Shown here piece by piece: positions 1 to 7,279 of a stretch of DNA of 12,492 nt; within the stretch, counting starts at the first letter, position 1; each line of letters begins with the position of its first letter. Below the pieces are notes generated by a model. The model made no database searches and was not told where the DNA came from. It saw nothing but the letters and a program-made list of their open reading frames with translations. The position numbers and the translations under genes are program-made. The stretch is from an uncultured Blautia sp. Lineage in GTDB: Bacteria; Bacillota; Clostridia; Lachnospirales; Lachnospiraceae. The DNA is taken from contig CAKRRX010000071.1 of assembly GCA_934394595.1 (NCBI GenBank), positions 1 through 12,492 of the forward strand, in the 5' to 3' direction.

Positions 1-251
1 AAGATTTTTTAAACCATCTGGCATTTGCCATGAAGAATCTTAACCTTATTATTGATGCACCGATCATCCTCAGCGGCTACCTTGCACCTTATTTTACAGC
101 GGAAGATATTGAATACCTGACAGAGCATCTCCATACTGCTGCACCATTCATACTGGATAAAACCCAGATACTGGTCGGTACTAATGGGCAATATACACCG
201 GCAATTGGAGCTGCGCTGCATTATGTAGAGAAATTTGTTCAATCAATTTAA
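1..251 (+). CDS. ROK-family protein, C-terminal fragment (5' end outside window)
   Basis: The reading frame is open from the left edge (first full codon at position 3) to TAA at 249-251. The methionine at position 30 is therefore probably internal. About 82 residues are visible. The start resembles the last part of ROK sugar kinases and NagC/XylR-type repressors, where an LAxAxxNLxxxxxP-like helix precedes a strand and a glycine (here DAPIILSGYLAP), and the end (GTNGQYTPAIGAAL) matches the usual ROK finish in which a small-residue-rich helix closes the domain. The kinase or repressor N-terminus is missing, so a sugar kinase cannot be separated from a DNA-binding ROK regulator. It is convergent with the ABC transporter genes to its right and is followed by a strong hairpin at 259-291. 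The family call rests on pattern recognition of a short segment. Confidence 0.6.
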   Translation, partial: DFLNHLAFAMKNLNLIIDAPIILSGYLAPYFTAEDIEYLTEHLHTAAPFILDKTQILVGTNGQYTPAIGAALHYVEKFVQSI

Positions 252-258
252 TGATACC

Positions 259-291
259 AGTGTCAAAAGGTCAAAAAGACCTTTTGACACT
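259..291. terminator. Perfect inverted repeat between convergent genes, likely bidirectional terminator
   Basis: Arms at 259-272 and 278-291 are perfect 14-bp complements around an AAAAA loop (TTTTT on the other strand). The hairpin lies 7 bp after the ROK stop and about 50 bp beyond the stop of the minus-strand ABC transporter, exactly between two converging genes. The following plus-strand sequence is AT-rich but lacks a long uninterrupted T run, so some termination may depend on the very stable stem. Confidence 0.7.
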
Positions 292-343
292 CATATCATT
301 TAATTCATTTTTCCTACACCTAAGCCTCTTCAACCACTCTTCC

Positions 344-2224
344 TTACATATAATATTGCGCCTGTGCCATCCACAGTTCATGGTATTTTCCTTTTTGATC
401 TGCGATCAGACTTTCGTGGGTTCCCATCTGAACCACAGTACCTTTCTGAAAAACGGCGATTTTGTCACAGAATTTACAAGAGGACAACCTATGACTGATA
501 TAAACAGCTGTCTTATCACCGGCAATCTCATTAAATTTTTCGTAGATTTCTGCCTCTGCCACCGGATCTAAGGATGCTGTAGGCTCATCCAGGATGATAA
601 ATGGCGCATCTTTATATAATGCCCTGGCAATGGCAATTTTCTGGGCTTCTCCACCGGAAATTGTGATTCCGTTTTTATCCAGATCTTTATACAGATAAGA
701 ATCCAATCCCTGGGGCATTTCTGATAATCTTTCTCCAAACCCGGCTTTTTCCAAAGCATCTGTAACGACCTTTCTATCATAGGACGTCTGTGTCGCAACA
801 TTTTCCCCAAGGGTCAGGGAAAACAGCTTAAAGTCCTGAAATACCACCGAGAAGATCATCTGGTATTCCCTGTAATTGTATTTACGGATATCAATTCCAT
901 TCAACAAAACCTCTCCTTCAGTGGGATCATAGAGCCTGCAAAGAAGCTTGATAAAAGTGGATTTTCCACTTCCATTCATTCCAACTACCGCCAGCCTCTG
1001 TCCGATCTCAAACTTCATATTTAGATTTCGAAGGGCATATGTCTCACTGCCGGGATATCGGAAGGAGACATTTCGAAACTCCACCTCATATTTTCTGTCA
1101 CGGCGCTTTTCTACAGTCAAACTTCCCTGATACATTCTATTGGGAATATCCAGAAATTCATAGGTGAGCAACAGAAATGCTCCATTATTTTTCATATCCT
1201 CCATAGTAGAAATGCAGCTGGAAACACCTCCGTAGACTTTGGTAATTGATGCAATATACCTTGTAACAGCACCAATTCCAAAAGCTCCTGCCCATGCTTT
1301 CAAACACGCAAAAACATATGCGATTCCGGTAAATATTACAGAAACAGCAGATGAAGCCGCAAAATAAAATCCTACAGAGCCTTTACAGTAACCGGCAAAT
1401 AATCCCTTGGAGCCATAGGGATTTTCTTTGTTCAGATTGTATTTTTCGCATATTTTTTCCTGGCAGTAAATCCTCACATCTGCTGCTTTTCTGCTGTCAA
1501 AACCCAAGTGCCCGTAATAGAAAAACATACGATTTGCAAGAGTGTGTTGTTCCGCATACATGGCCCAGTACTTTCCGGCTTTTCCCGCAAGTACAGGGGA
1601 AAGCCAGGTGATCAGCATCATAACGGTCAGCAAAGGCAACAAAAAAACAGGCTCATTTAGCAACACATATTTCCCAGCAGTCTTCGGAACTGAACTGGTA
1701 AAAAGAGGAACAGTCAGAAACACACCGCCCAGAATTGTCACCACTGCAGAACACAGATCTTCATAGTTTAGCATTACATGATAAAGTCCCCAGCCCTGAC
1801 CGTTAAGATTCTGGATGATGGCAGTATATAAATCCATAGTTCTTGTATCATCCAGATCTGCATAATCCAGCTCAAAAAGCTTTTCGCATATAATCCGCCT
1901 GATTTTCAATCCTATACCCGCATTCTGCGTATTTTTCCACTTTTCAAGAATTGCTGTCATCACACTGACTCCTGAAGCAGACAAAAGAGTAAGAACTACC
2001 AGAGACCAGATCCGCTTTGTACCACAATCCCCGGACAGTTCTTCAATGATAAGAGCAGAAAAATAAATGCCCACATAAGGAGTGAGTGCTTTCCAGATAG
2101 CCAGGCTCAGACGGGAAAGGAGCATCTGCGGATACTTCCGATAAAAAAGCATATATGCCCTGTGGTTCAATTTCAGCATCTCTTTCCATGTTATATTATA
2201 CTTATCTGTTTTTTTCTGTCTCAT
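344..2224 (-). CDS. ABC exporter half-transporter (TMD-NBD), second of a pair
   Basis: A 626-residue fused permease/ATPase. Residues about 35-345 hold several hydrophobic membrane segments (for example 74-92, 160-176, 190-212, 286-318). Residues about 380-620 form the nucleotide-binding domain: Walker A GMNGSGKS at 415-422, Q-loop Gln463, signature ISGGE at 522-526, Walker B ending in Asp546 with catalytic Glu547, and H-loop His578. All catalytic residues are intact. The start was placed at ATG 2222-2224 because an AAGGAGAGG ribosome binding site sits just upstream. The longer frame from 2308 has no such site and would overlap the upstream ABC gene by over 100 bp. With the chosen start the overlap is 23 bp, implying translational coupling. 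With its neighbour it probably forms a heterodimeric MsbA/multidrug-type exporter in the cytoplasmic membrane. The substrate is unknown. There is no C39 peptidase domain. Confidence 0.9.
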   Translation of the reverse strand: MRQKKTDKYNITWKEMLKLNHRAYMLFYRKYPQMLLSRLSLAIWKALTPYVGIYFSALIIEELSGDCGTKRIWSLVVLTLLSASGVSVMTAILEKWKNTQNAGIGLKIRRIICEKLFELDYADLDDTRTMDLYTAIIQNLNGQGWGLYHVMLNYEDLCSAVVTILGGVFLTVPLFTSSVPKTAGKYVLLNEPVFLLPLLTVMMLITWLSPVLAGKAGKYWAMYAEQHTLANRMFFYYGHLGFDSRKAADVRIYCQEKICEKYNLNKENPYGSKGLFAGYCKGSVGFYFAASSAVSVIFTGIAYVFACLKAWAGAFGIGAVTRYIASITKVYGGVSSCISTMEDMKNNGAFLLLTYEFLDIPNRMYQGSLTVEKRRDRKYEVEFRNVSFRYPGSETYALRNLNMKFEIGQRLAVVGMNGSGKSTFIKLLCRLYDPTEGEVLLNGIDIRKYNYREYQMIFSVVFQDFKLFSLTLGENVATQTSYDRKVVTDALEKAGFGERLSEMPQGLDSYLYKDLDKNGITISGGEAQKIAIARALYKDAPFIILDEPTASLDPVAEAEIYEKFNEIAGDKTAVYISHRLSSCKFCDKIAVFQKGTVVQMGTHESLIADQKGKYHELWMAQAQYYM

Positions 2225-4058
2225 CCTTTTCCTCTCCTTTCCTGTAATACTTACTCTGAATTTCATATAATCCGGCATATTTTTTTCCAAGCTGCAGCAG
2301 CTCCTCATGGGTTCCCTTTTCGCATATTATCCCATTCTCAAGCATGAGAATGCGGTCGCAAAACCAGGTGGAAGCCAGACGATGGGAAATATAAATGGAA
2401 GATTTTCCCCTGGTCATTTCGTTGTATTTCCGGTAAATCTCTGCCTCTGCCACAGGATCCAGAGATGCTGTAGGTTCATCCAGAATCATAAATGGTGCGC
2501 TTTTGTATAAAGCCCTGGCAAGCATAAGCCGCTGAGTTTCCCCTCCGGAAAGCATGATCGCATTTTTGTAAACCTCCCGGTTCAGCCAGGTCTGATAACC
2601 TTCTGGAAGTGCTTCTATTTTTGAGGTAAGGCCTGCTTTTTGAACACATTTTTTTACCAGTTCCATATCAGGAGTTTCTGCCTGTGCCACATTCTGGGCA
2701 ACGGTAGCAGCAAGCAGGGAAAAATCCTGAAACACTGCTGAAAACAATGCATAATAATCTCTCCGGTTATACATTCGAATGTCCTTTCCATTTAGCTTTA
2801 CCTGTCCCTTAGAAGGATCAAGAAAGCCACAGATCAGCTTGATCAGAGTGGTTTTTCCTGCACCATTTACCCCCACCACAGCCAACTTTTCTCCTGGGTG
2901 CAGGGTCAGATTAATCTCCTGCAAGGCATCCTCACAGGCTCCTGGATACCGAAAATAAACATGCTCAAGAGATATCACATACTCTTTACCAGCTTCCCAT
3001 CTCAGCGGCATTCCCTCTTCAAATATAAATGCTTCCGGGTATTCTAGACATTCCCGTACAACACAGATGTCCAGAGATTGTCTGTGAGTGATCCTAAGCT
3101 GTTCCAAAATCCCAGTGATCCAGCTGGAAAAGCCATCTACAGCTGAGAAAAATAAAAGAAAGTCCGGTACGCTAAGCCCACGATTCAAAACAAGGTGAAT
3201 CAGATAACCATAAGCAACCCCATTTCGCAAAAAAGTTAGAATTACATCTGCGATTTTGGCCCAGAAATAAATCCCCTCTGCCTTACTGTGAAATGCAGTA
3301 AAAGCTCTGGCATTTTTCTCATACAATTCTTCCAGCCAGGATCGAAGCCCGAAAATACGGATATCCTTTGCCGCCCCAAAATCAGTGGCACGATTTGACA
3401 GATACGACATATGGTGTATGTATTCCGCCTCCTCTTCACAGTGGTCATACTTATATTGATCCAGCCTGCCTGCTATAAAATAGCTAAGGCCACAGGTTAA
3501 CAGAATCACCAGAAGCAATACCGGCTGGATCTGCGTCAGAAGATTTCCATAAAGAAAAAAGCCGGCAGTATTGATCAGCAATGTCGTAAGGGATGTCCAA
3601 ATGGCCTCTGTGGCCTGACTGTTGTCATCGGTGTAAACAGCTGCTTTTGTCAAAAGCTTTTTGAACTTATCATCCTCTATGTTTGGATAAGAGGTGGTTG
3701 CCGCTTTCTTGTTCAAAAGATTAGTGATTTCCATACGGACAGTAATCTGCCCATAAATTGCATTCTCCTTTACATAAGTTAAAACTGCGGACACCAGCAT
3801 GATCGCCAGAACAAAGGATCCAATTGTAAAAAGCAGTTCCCGGATGGATACATGTTTTTCCACAGCTTCCAATATCACAGGGGATACATAAAGATTCAGA
3901 AGATTCTGGATAACAGTCAAAACCACGGTCAAAATACCGATCACCAAAATTTTCTTCTCTTCTGCCTTCCAGGCCAGCTTTATCATAAAATATATATTTT
4001 GGATGGCACTGTATTTAGGTCCGGATTTTTCCCTGGACATGGAATTTAACATTTTCAT
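2202..4058 (-). CDS. ABC exporter half-transporter (TMD-NBD), first of a pair
   Basis: A 618-residue ABC exporter subunit. Membrane segments lie at about 36-58, 76-96, 158-172, 178-196 and 270-292. The nucleotide-binding domain (about 362-605) has Walker A GVNGAGKT at 396-403, Q-loop Gln444, signature LSGGE at 503-507, Asp527/Glu528 of Walker B, and H-loop His559. Its NBD is clearly paralogous to that of the downstream gene (shared LDEPTASLDPVAEAEIY), and both ATP sites look canonical, so this is not an obviously degenerate-site pair. The start is ATG 4056-4058, preceded by AAGGAGA at good spacing. The frame is open further upstream to 4277, but that stretch encodes an artefactual repeat of direct-repeat DNA and overlaps the histidine kinase gene. 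It lies directly downstream of a LytTR/GHKL two-component pair, which probably controls it. A role in export or detoxification of a peptide or drug is inferred. Confidence 0.9.
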   Translation of the reverse strand: MKMLNSMSREKSGPKYSAIQNIYFMIKLAWKAEEKKILVIGILTVVLTVIQNLLNLYVSPVILEAVEKHVSIRELLFTIGSFVLAIMLVSAVLTYVKENAIYGQITVRMEITNLLNKKAATTSYPNIEDDKFKKLLTKAAVYTDDNSQATEAIWTSLTTLLINTAGFFLYGNLLTQIQPVLLLVILLTCGLSYFIAGRLDQYKYDHCEEEAEYIHHMSYLSNRATDFGAAKDIRIFGLRSWLEELYEKNARAFTAFHSKAEGIYFWAKIADVILTFLRNGVAYGYLIHLVLNRGLSVPDFLLFFSAVDGFSSWITGILEQLRITHRQSLDICVVRECLEYPEAFIFEEGMPLRWEAGKEYVISLEHVYFRYPGACEDALQEINLTLHPGEKLAVVGVNGAGKTTLIKLICGFLDPSKGQVKLNGKDIRMYNRRDYYALFSAVFQDFSLLAATVAQNVAQAETPDMELVKKCVQKAGLTSKIEALPEGYQTWLNREVYKNAIMLSGGETQRLMLARALYKSAPFMILDEPTASLDPVAEAEIYRKYNEMTRGKSSIYISHRLASTWFCDRILMLENGIICEKGTHEELLQLGKKYAGLYEIQSKYYRKGEEKDETEKNR

Positions 4059-4137
4059 AAGATCTTCTCCTTGAAACAGGTCCAAATAGCTTCTGATATT
4101 CTTAGACCTGCCCTGATGTAACTTTTTCTTTTCTGTT

Positions 4138-4167
4138 ATTTTAGCAGAAAAAATATCCCCGGACCAA
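4138..4167 (-). promoter_or_regulatory. Candidate activator-dependent promoter for the ABC transporter pair
   Basis: On the minus strand an extended -10 (TGC then TAAAAT, 4146-4138) follows a poor -35 candidate (TTGGTC, 4167-4162) at 18 bp. A good extended -10 with a weak -35 is typical of promoters needing an activator, and three 21-bp-spaced repeats lie immediately upstream. Transcription from here would give a 5' leader of about 70 nt before the ATG at 4058. The -35 overlaps the hairpin at 4155-4176. Confidence 0.4.
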
Positions 4168-4176
4168 GTCGGGGAT
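4148..4176 (-). terminator. Rho-independent terminator-like hairpin between kinase and ABC genes
   Basis: On the minus strand the stem ATCCCCG/CGGGGAT (4176-4170 with 4161-4155), loop of 8 nt, is followed at once by AT and a run of six T (4153-4148). This should end some or all of the regulator-kinase transcript. It lies between the kinase stop (4231) and the ABC start (4058), and overlaps the proposed -35 of the ABC promoter, so it could alternatively act as an attenuator for read-through transcripts. Confidence 0.6.
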
Positions 4177-4225
4177 GAATTGCTTATTTTTGGTGATGAA
4201 TTGCTTATTTTGGGTGATGAATTAC
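4172..4225 (-). repeat. Three direct repeats at exact 21-bp period, candidate LytTR regulator binding sites
   Basis: The plus-strand core GATGAATT occurs at 4174-4181, 4195-4202 and 4216-4223, that is, exactly two helical turns apart. The flanking GG(T/G) before and G/AC after the core are largely kept, and the AT-rich spacers are nearly identical. Read on the minus strand the core unit is (A)GCAATTCATC. LytTR-family regulators (AgrA, ComE types) bind imperfect direct repeats of about 9 bp spaced so that centres are 21-22 bp apart, and a LytTR regulator is encoded just upstream. The block starts 6 bp after the kinase stop and ends just upstream of the proposed -35 of the ABC genes. Confidence 0.55.
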
Positions 4226-4230
4226 TACCC

Positions 4231-4893
4231 TCATAACTGCGGCAGCAGAATTTCTGTGGTAAAGGCTCCATCTTCACTGTTCCGGCTGATATATCCGTCC
4301 AGACGATTTATGATTTCATCCATCCGCACCAGCCCAAGTCCGTGACCTTCCCCCTTTGTGCTTTTAAAAAGATTACCCTGTTTTTTCAGTTTTTTTCCTG
4401 CTGTAATATTGGTGAATGAGATATAAAGCTGTGTATTTTTCATATCCATATAGATGCGGATCAGCCTTTTTTCTTCTGGAAGCTGCATGCTGGCCTCAAT
4501 GGCATTGTCAAATAAATTGCCCAGAATACAGCAAAGATCAATCTCTGAACACTTTAATTTTACCGGAATATCCGCATCTGCGATCACCTGGATTTTCTTT
4601 GCTCTTGCCAGGGATATTTTGGAATTCAGGATCGCGTCTGTCATGGCATTTCCTGTTTTTATTACTGTATCTACAGTGGTCAGATCCTCATCCAGAAGAT
4701 CCAGATAATGGCAGATTGACTCCCAGTCTCCTGCAGCCGCATATGCCTTCATGGTCTGGATATGGTTGCGGTAATCATGCCTCCAGCCCCGAATCTGACG
4801 ATACATATTGTCCACTTCCTGGTAGTGGGTTTCCAATAGCTCTTTCTGATAAAGTGCAAGGTTTTTCTCTGCTTTTTTCGTAAAAAATCCCAT
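4231..4893 (-). CDS. Short cytoplasmic GHKL sensor histidine kinase (AgrC/HPK10-like catalytic core)
   Basis: A 220-residue kinase consisting only of the dimerisation/phosphoacceptor and ATPase parts. Residues 5-35 are a charged helix likely to form the dimer coiled coil. The phosphoacceptor is His39 in WRHDYRNH (38-44), the N-box is NLFDNAIEAS (126-135), and the ATP lid motif is GEGHGLGL (181-188). The RHDxxNH form of the H-box and the GHKL fold are typical of the AgrC-type kinases that pair with LytTR regulators. AgrC-type kinases normally carry a 5-7 TM sensor domain. None is present here, and the gene cannot extend upstream because the regulator ends 4 bp before it. The start ATG (4891-4893) has a GGAG site overlapping the end of the regulator gene. 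The partner is the adjacent LytTR regulator. The signal is unknown and may be cytoplasmic or come through a partner protein. Confidence 0.88.
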   Translation of the reverse strand: MGFFTKKAEKNLALYQKELLETHYQEVDNMYRQIRGWRHDYRNHIQTMKAYAAAGDWESICHYLDLLDEDLTTVDTVIKTGNAMTDAILNSKISLARAKKIQVIADADIPVKLKCSEIDLCCILGNLFDNAIEASMQLPEEKRLIRIYMDMKNTQLYISFTNITAGKKLKKQGNLFKSTKGEGHGLGLVRMDEIINRLDGYISRNSEDGAFTTEILLPQL

Positions 4894-4897
4894 TGTC

Positions 4898-5602
4898 CTA
4901 CTCCATATGAATGATTGCCTGATTGACGCTTTCGTAAGCCCCGCGCGAAATGGGGATCACGCTTCCATCCAGCAGATGAACTTCCTTCTTTGTGACCCTG
5001 CTGATCTGTGCCAGATTCACAAGAACAGACCTTCCAACTCTGAAAAAATGATAATCCAGCCTCTTTTCCAGTTCTGTCAAAGGCATTTTCACCGTAACTT
5101 CCGATTTCCCGTAAATGGTGATATAATTACCTCTTACCTCAGCATACCGGATCTGATATAAGGGCATGCGCACCAGTTCTCTCCCTTTGAACAGATTCAG
5201 CACTCTCCCATTTCTGAGAATTTTGGCTGCTGCCCGGTCCAAAACAAGAGACAGCTTTTCCTCTTTTACCGGCTTCATCAGATAATGGAGGGCATCTACC
5301 TCGTATCCATCAGAAATATAATCAGAATATCCTGTGATAAACACGATCTGCACAGTGTCATTGTCCTGGCGGAGCTTTCTTGCCATAGATATCCCATCCA
5401 TTTCTCCCATTTCGATATCCAGAAGAAGAATGTCATAATCCTTTCTGTCCTCATAACAAAATAGAAAGTTTTCTGCTGATATAAATTCAAATATCTCCAC
5501 TGCATCCCCATTCTTGTGACTCCATATCCGGCATAAAGCAGACAGGTAATCCCGATCCACAGCCTGATCATCACAAATTGCAATCTTATAGATCTGATTC
5601 AT
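4898..5602 (-). CDS. LytTR-family response regulator
   Basis: A 234-residue two-domain regulator. The receiver domain (about 4-122) has the acidic pair Asp11-Asp12, phosphorylation site Asp62 in LLLDIEMGEMDG, the Thr90 position and Lys110 in the LMKP motif. The LytTR DNA-binding domain occupies about 135-230 and includes the family's FFRVGRSVLVN stretch and a late LLDGSVIPISR hairpin. The start is ATG 5600-5602, because the GGAGG at 5607-5611 is correctly placed for it. The in-frame GTG at 5614 would contain that ribosome binding site. It is followed by its kinase with a 4-bp gap. The likely targets are the 21-bp-period repeats at 4172-4225 in front of the ABC exporter genes (inference). A hairpin between this gene and the upstream PrsW-like protease gene may partly uncouple their expression. 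Confidence 0.93.
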   Translation of the reverse strand: MNQIYKIAICDDQAVDRDYLSALCRIWSHKNGDAVEIFEFISAENFLFCYEDRKDYDILLLDIEMGEMDGISMARKLRQDNDTVQIVFITGYSDYISDGYEVDALHYLMKPVKEEKLSLVLDRAAAKILRNGRVLNLFKGRELVRMPLYQIRYAEVRGNYITIYGKSEVTVKMPLTELEKRLDYHFFRVGRSVLVNLAQISRVTKKEVHLLDGSVIPISRGAYESVNQAIIHME

Positions 5603-5619
5603 AAACACCTCCACAAAAT

Positions 5620-5651
5620 CGTAAAGAGGACAACCTTTTACGTTGTCCTCT
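5620..5651 (-). terminator. Hairpin at end of the sigma-factor operon, terminator or attenuator before the regulator gene
   Basis: A perfect 10-bp stem (5625-5634 with 5642-5651, loop 7 nt) overlaps the stop codon of the PrsW-like gene. On the minus strand it is followed by TTTACGATTTT, a broken U tract. A competing 6-bp stem CGTAAA/TTTACG (5642-5637 with 5625-5620) overlaps it. The response regulator starts only 18 nt beyond the competing stem, leaving no room for a separate promoter after it, so read-through is probably needed. Confidence 0.5.
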
Positions 5652-6288
5652 CCATGTAGGCCTTCTTTCCCATTACCAGTCTACGCACCCAATAACTGAT
5701 CAACAGCAAAAGTATAGGAAGCAGATATCCTGCATTTTTCCATATTCCATCTGATATGATCAGCAGATTGTATATTCCATGAAATACAATGCACGCTCCC
5801 AGAACAGCAATGATTCCCATAAAGGCCAGCCAGCGCCTGTAAAACACATACGCAAGACCACCACCTTCTGCCAGACCACACAAAATATGCACTGCACCTG
5901 CGGAAATTCCTCGCATCAGCAAAAATGTCACATTCTCTGCACCGTTTTCCACAATGTAACATACATTCTCAAAAGTAGCAAATCCCAATGCGATCATAAG
6001 TGCGACCACCGGAATCTTTTCTCTTTCCGGTGCAAATATCAACATCCACAATAACAGCGGCAGCAGCTTCATCACTTCCTCGCATACCGGAGTGATCTCC
6101 ACTGCTGATGTCACAGCATCTGCACCATAATAGCCCATAAAAAAGCTGCTGACATAAGCAGAAAGGAGACAGATTCCCATTCCAGTTGTGATCAAAACAA
6201 GAAAGAAGCGCCCCTTTTTTCCAACAAAAAACAATGTCAGTACATAGGGAAGTGCAAGACAGAGAAAGATATTTTCGATATAATTCAA
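5638..6288 (-). CDS. PrsW-type intramembrane glutamic protease (CPBP/PrsW superfamily)
   Basis: A 216-residue polytopic membrane protein with about 7-8 hydrophobic segments. It carries the PrsW signature: Glu70-Glu71-x-x-Lys74 in PVCEEVMKLLP, FATFEN at 103-108 with Glu107, His134 in AGAVHILCG and His170 in the FHGIYN motif. PrsW in Bacillus subtilis makes the site-1 cut in the anti-sigma factor RsiW. The start is assigned to TTG at 6288-6286, which overlaps the TGA of the upstream gene (TTGA) and has AGGAGG 7 bp upstream. The longer frame beginning at 6333 would run 49 bp into the upstream gene and lacks a comparable site. It is the last gene of a four-gene chain starting with a sigma factor, so its substrate is probably one of the membrane proteins encoded in that chain (inference). 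In B. subtilis, prsW and sigW/rsiW are unlinked, so the linkage here is informative. Confidence 0.85.
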   Translation of the reverse strand: MNYIENIFLCLALPYVLTLFFVGKKGRFFLVLITTGMGICLLSAYVSSFFMGYYGADAVTSAVEITPVCEEVMKLLPLLLWMLIFAPEREKIPVVALMIALGFATFENVCYIVENGAENVTFLLMRGISAGAVHILCGLAEGGGLAYVFYRRWLAFMGIIAVLGACIVFHGIYNLLIISDGIWKNAGYLLPILLLLISYWVRRLVMGKKAYMERTT

Positions 6289-6920
6289 CTGTTTCCCTCC
6301 TCCCCCTTCACAAGGAAATAAAGACTCACCCAATTCAGCGTCAATGTAATATCCACTGCAAAATATACGTTAAATCTGGAGTAATCCTTTATAAACATCG
6401 AGACAATATAAACTGCCAGCTGCAAAAATACAATCAGAAGGACAAAGACATCCATTCCCCGCTTTTTTCTTTTACCTGACTCCATATTTTCTGCTTTCCG
6501 GTGTAATTGCCACACAGCCAGATAAGCCAGCATTCCAAGCTCTGCCCCAAAACATATACACATCAGCCAGGAATGCCCGGGAATGTCAAAAAGAAGCGCC
6601 AGGCCAATAACAGCAACCCCTGCAACAGCTGCCGGCAGGTAAAAGCTTACTTTCGATCCAATGCGCATAAATTCCAGTGCCAGCAGAAAGAGATACGCTG
6701 CCAGCCATGCTACCTCTGCCACATAAAACACCTGAGGAACATTCCCACGTATCACAAGATATATAACATAGTAAAAAGTCCCCATGGCAAAGCAGCTGTA
6801 GCCTCCAGCCAAGAGTACATATCTGCGGCTGCCGGTCTTAAGCAGTCTGACTGCTGACATAACTCCCGCCAGCAGCATCATCAGAACCTGAAAGCCATTA
6901 TCCACTACTTCAAAATTCAT
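6285..6920 (-). CDS. Polytopic membrane protein (about 7 TM), function unknown
   Basis: A 211-residue protein that I do not recognise. Hydrophobic segments lie at about 8-27, 34-56, 64-84, 92-112, 116-138, 157-177 and 186-204. A basic loop (about 140-156, RKAENMESGKRKKRG) is expected to face the cytoplasm. There is no visible enzymatic motif. Its ATG overlaps the TGA of the two-TM protein gene before it (ATGA, 6920-6917), and its own TGA overlaps the TTG of the PrsW-like gene. Such end-to-end overlaps suggest stoichiometric, coupled synthesis with its neighbours, as for a membrane complex. It could be a sensor subunit or scaffold for the sigma-factor circuit. That is inference from position only. 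Confidence 0.85.
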   Translation of the reverse strand: MNFEVVDNGFQVLMMLLAGVMSAVRLLKTGSRRYVLLAGGYSCFAMGTFYYVIYLVIRGNVPQVFYVAEVAWLAAYLFLLALEFMRIGSKVSFYLPAAVAGVAVIGLALLFDIPGHSWLMCICFGAELGMLAYLAVWQLHRKAENMESGKRKKRGMDVFVLLIVFLQLAVYIVSMFIKDYSRFNVYFAVDITLTLNWVSLYFLVKGEEGNS

Positions 6921-7279
6921 GCATTCTCTCCTGAGACCTTTTCCTCTTTTTTACGGAGATAAAACAGACCGATGGTGACAGCCACACCTAAAACAAAGGA
7001 CAGGATTCCCACCATGATATATCCCAGCGCTGAGCTGCTTCCGATCAGGCTGGCTGCACCGGAATTATGAGCAACTGTTGTGGTAGTGGCTGCATTTTGC
7101 ATCAATCCAGGCATCATGATTCCAAGACCGATGATCACAAGCATACAGACTGCGAAACAGCTGATTCCCATAATACGCTGTCTCTTTTTGCGGTTCTCTT
7201 CTTTGATCTCAGCAGTACGCCTGTGGATCAATTCTATTCTCTCTTCCTCTGTCCTCATACCTAAATCATCTTTCTTCAT
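6917..7279 (-). CDS. Small two-TM membrane protein, candidate anti-sigma factor
   Basis: A 120-residue protein. Residues 1-36 are strongly charged and helical (EEERIELIHRR, KEENRKKRQR) and probably cytoplasmic. TM1 is about 37-57. Residues 60-84 form a short external loop with a TTTT run and Gly/Ser/Ala-rich sequence, TM2 is about 85-107, and a short charged tail follows. The start ATG (7279-7277) has GGGAGGGG upstream and lies inside the end of the sigma-factor gene (14-bp overlap). The longer frame to 7300 has no ribosome binding site. Position directly after an ECF-like sigma gene, a charged cytoplasmic N-terminus plus TM helices, and a PrsW-like protease in the same operon all fit an anti-sigma factor. 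There is, however, no recognisable zinc-binding HxxxCxxC anti-sigma motif, so the role is not established. Confidence 0.82.
   Translation of the reverse strand: MKKDDLGMRTEEERIELIHRRTAEIKEENRKKRQRIMGISCFAVCMLVIIGLGIMMPGLMQNAATTTTVAHNSGAASLIGSSSALGYIMVGILSFVLGVAVTIGLFYLRKKEEKVSGENA

Noticed and set aside
479..490. AGAGGACAACCT matching the hairpin arm at 5625-5636
   Set aside because: It is in the coding sequence of an ABC ATPase H-loop region, with no inverted partner. It is probably coincidence.
2225..2308. Longer N-terminus for the second ABC transporter
   Set aside because: It lies inside the upstream ABC gene and has no ribosome binding site. ATG 2224 follows AAGGAGAGG.
4059..4277. N-terminal extension of the first ABC transporter with a repeated NSSPKIS segment
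   Set aside because: It is the translation of the 21-bp DNA repeats and overlaps the kinase gene. The ATG at 4058 has a proper AAGGAGA site.
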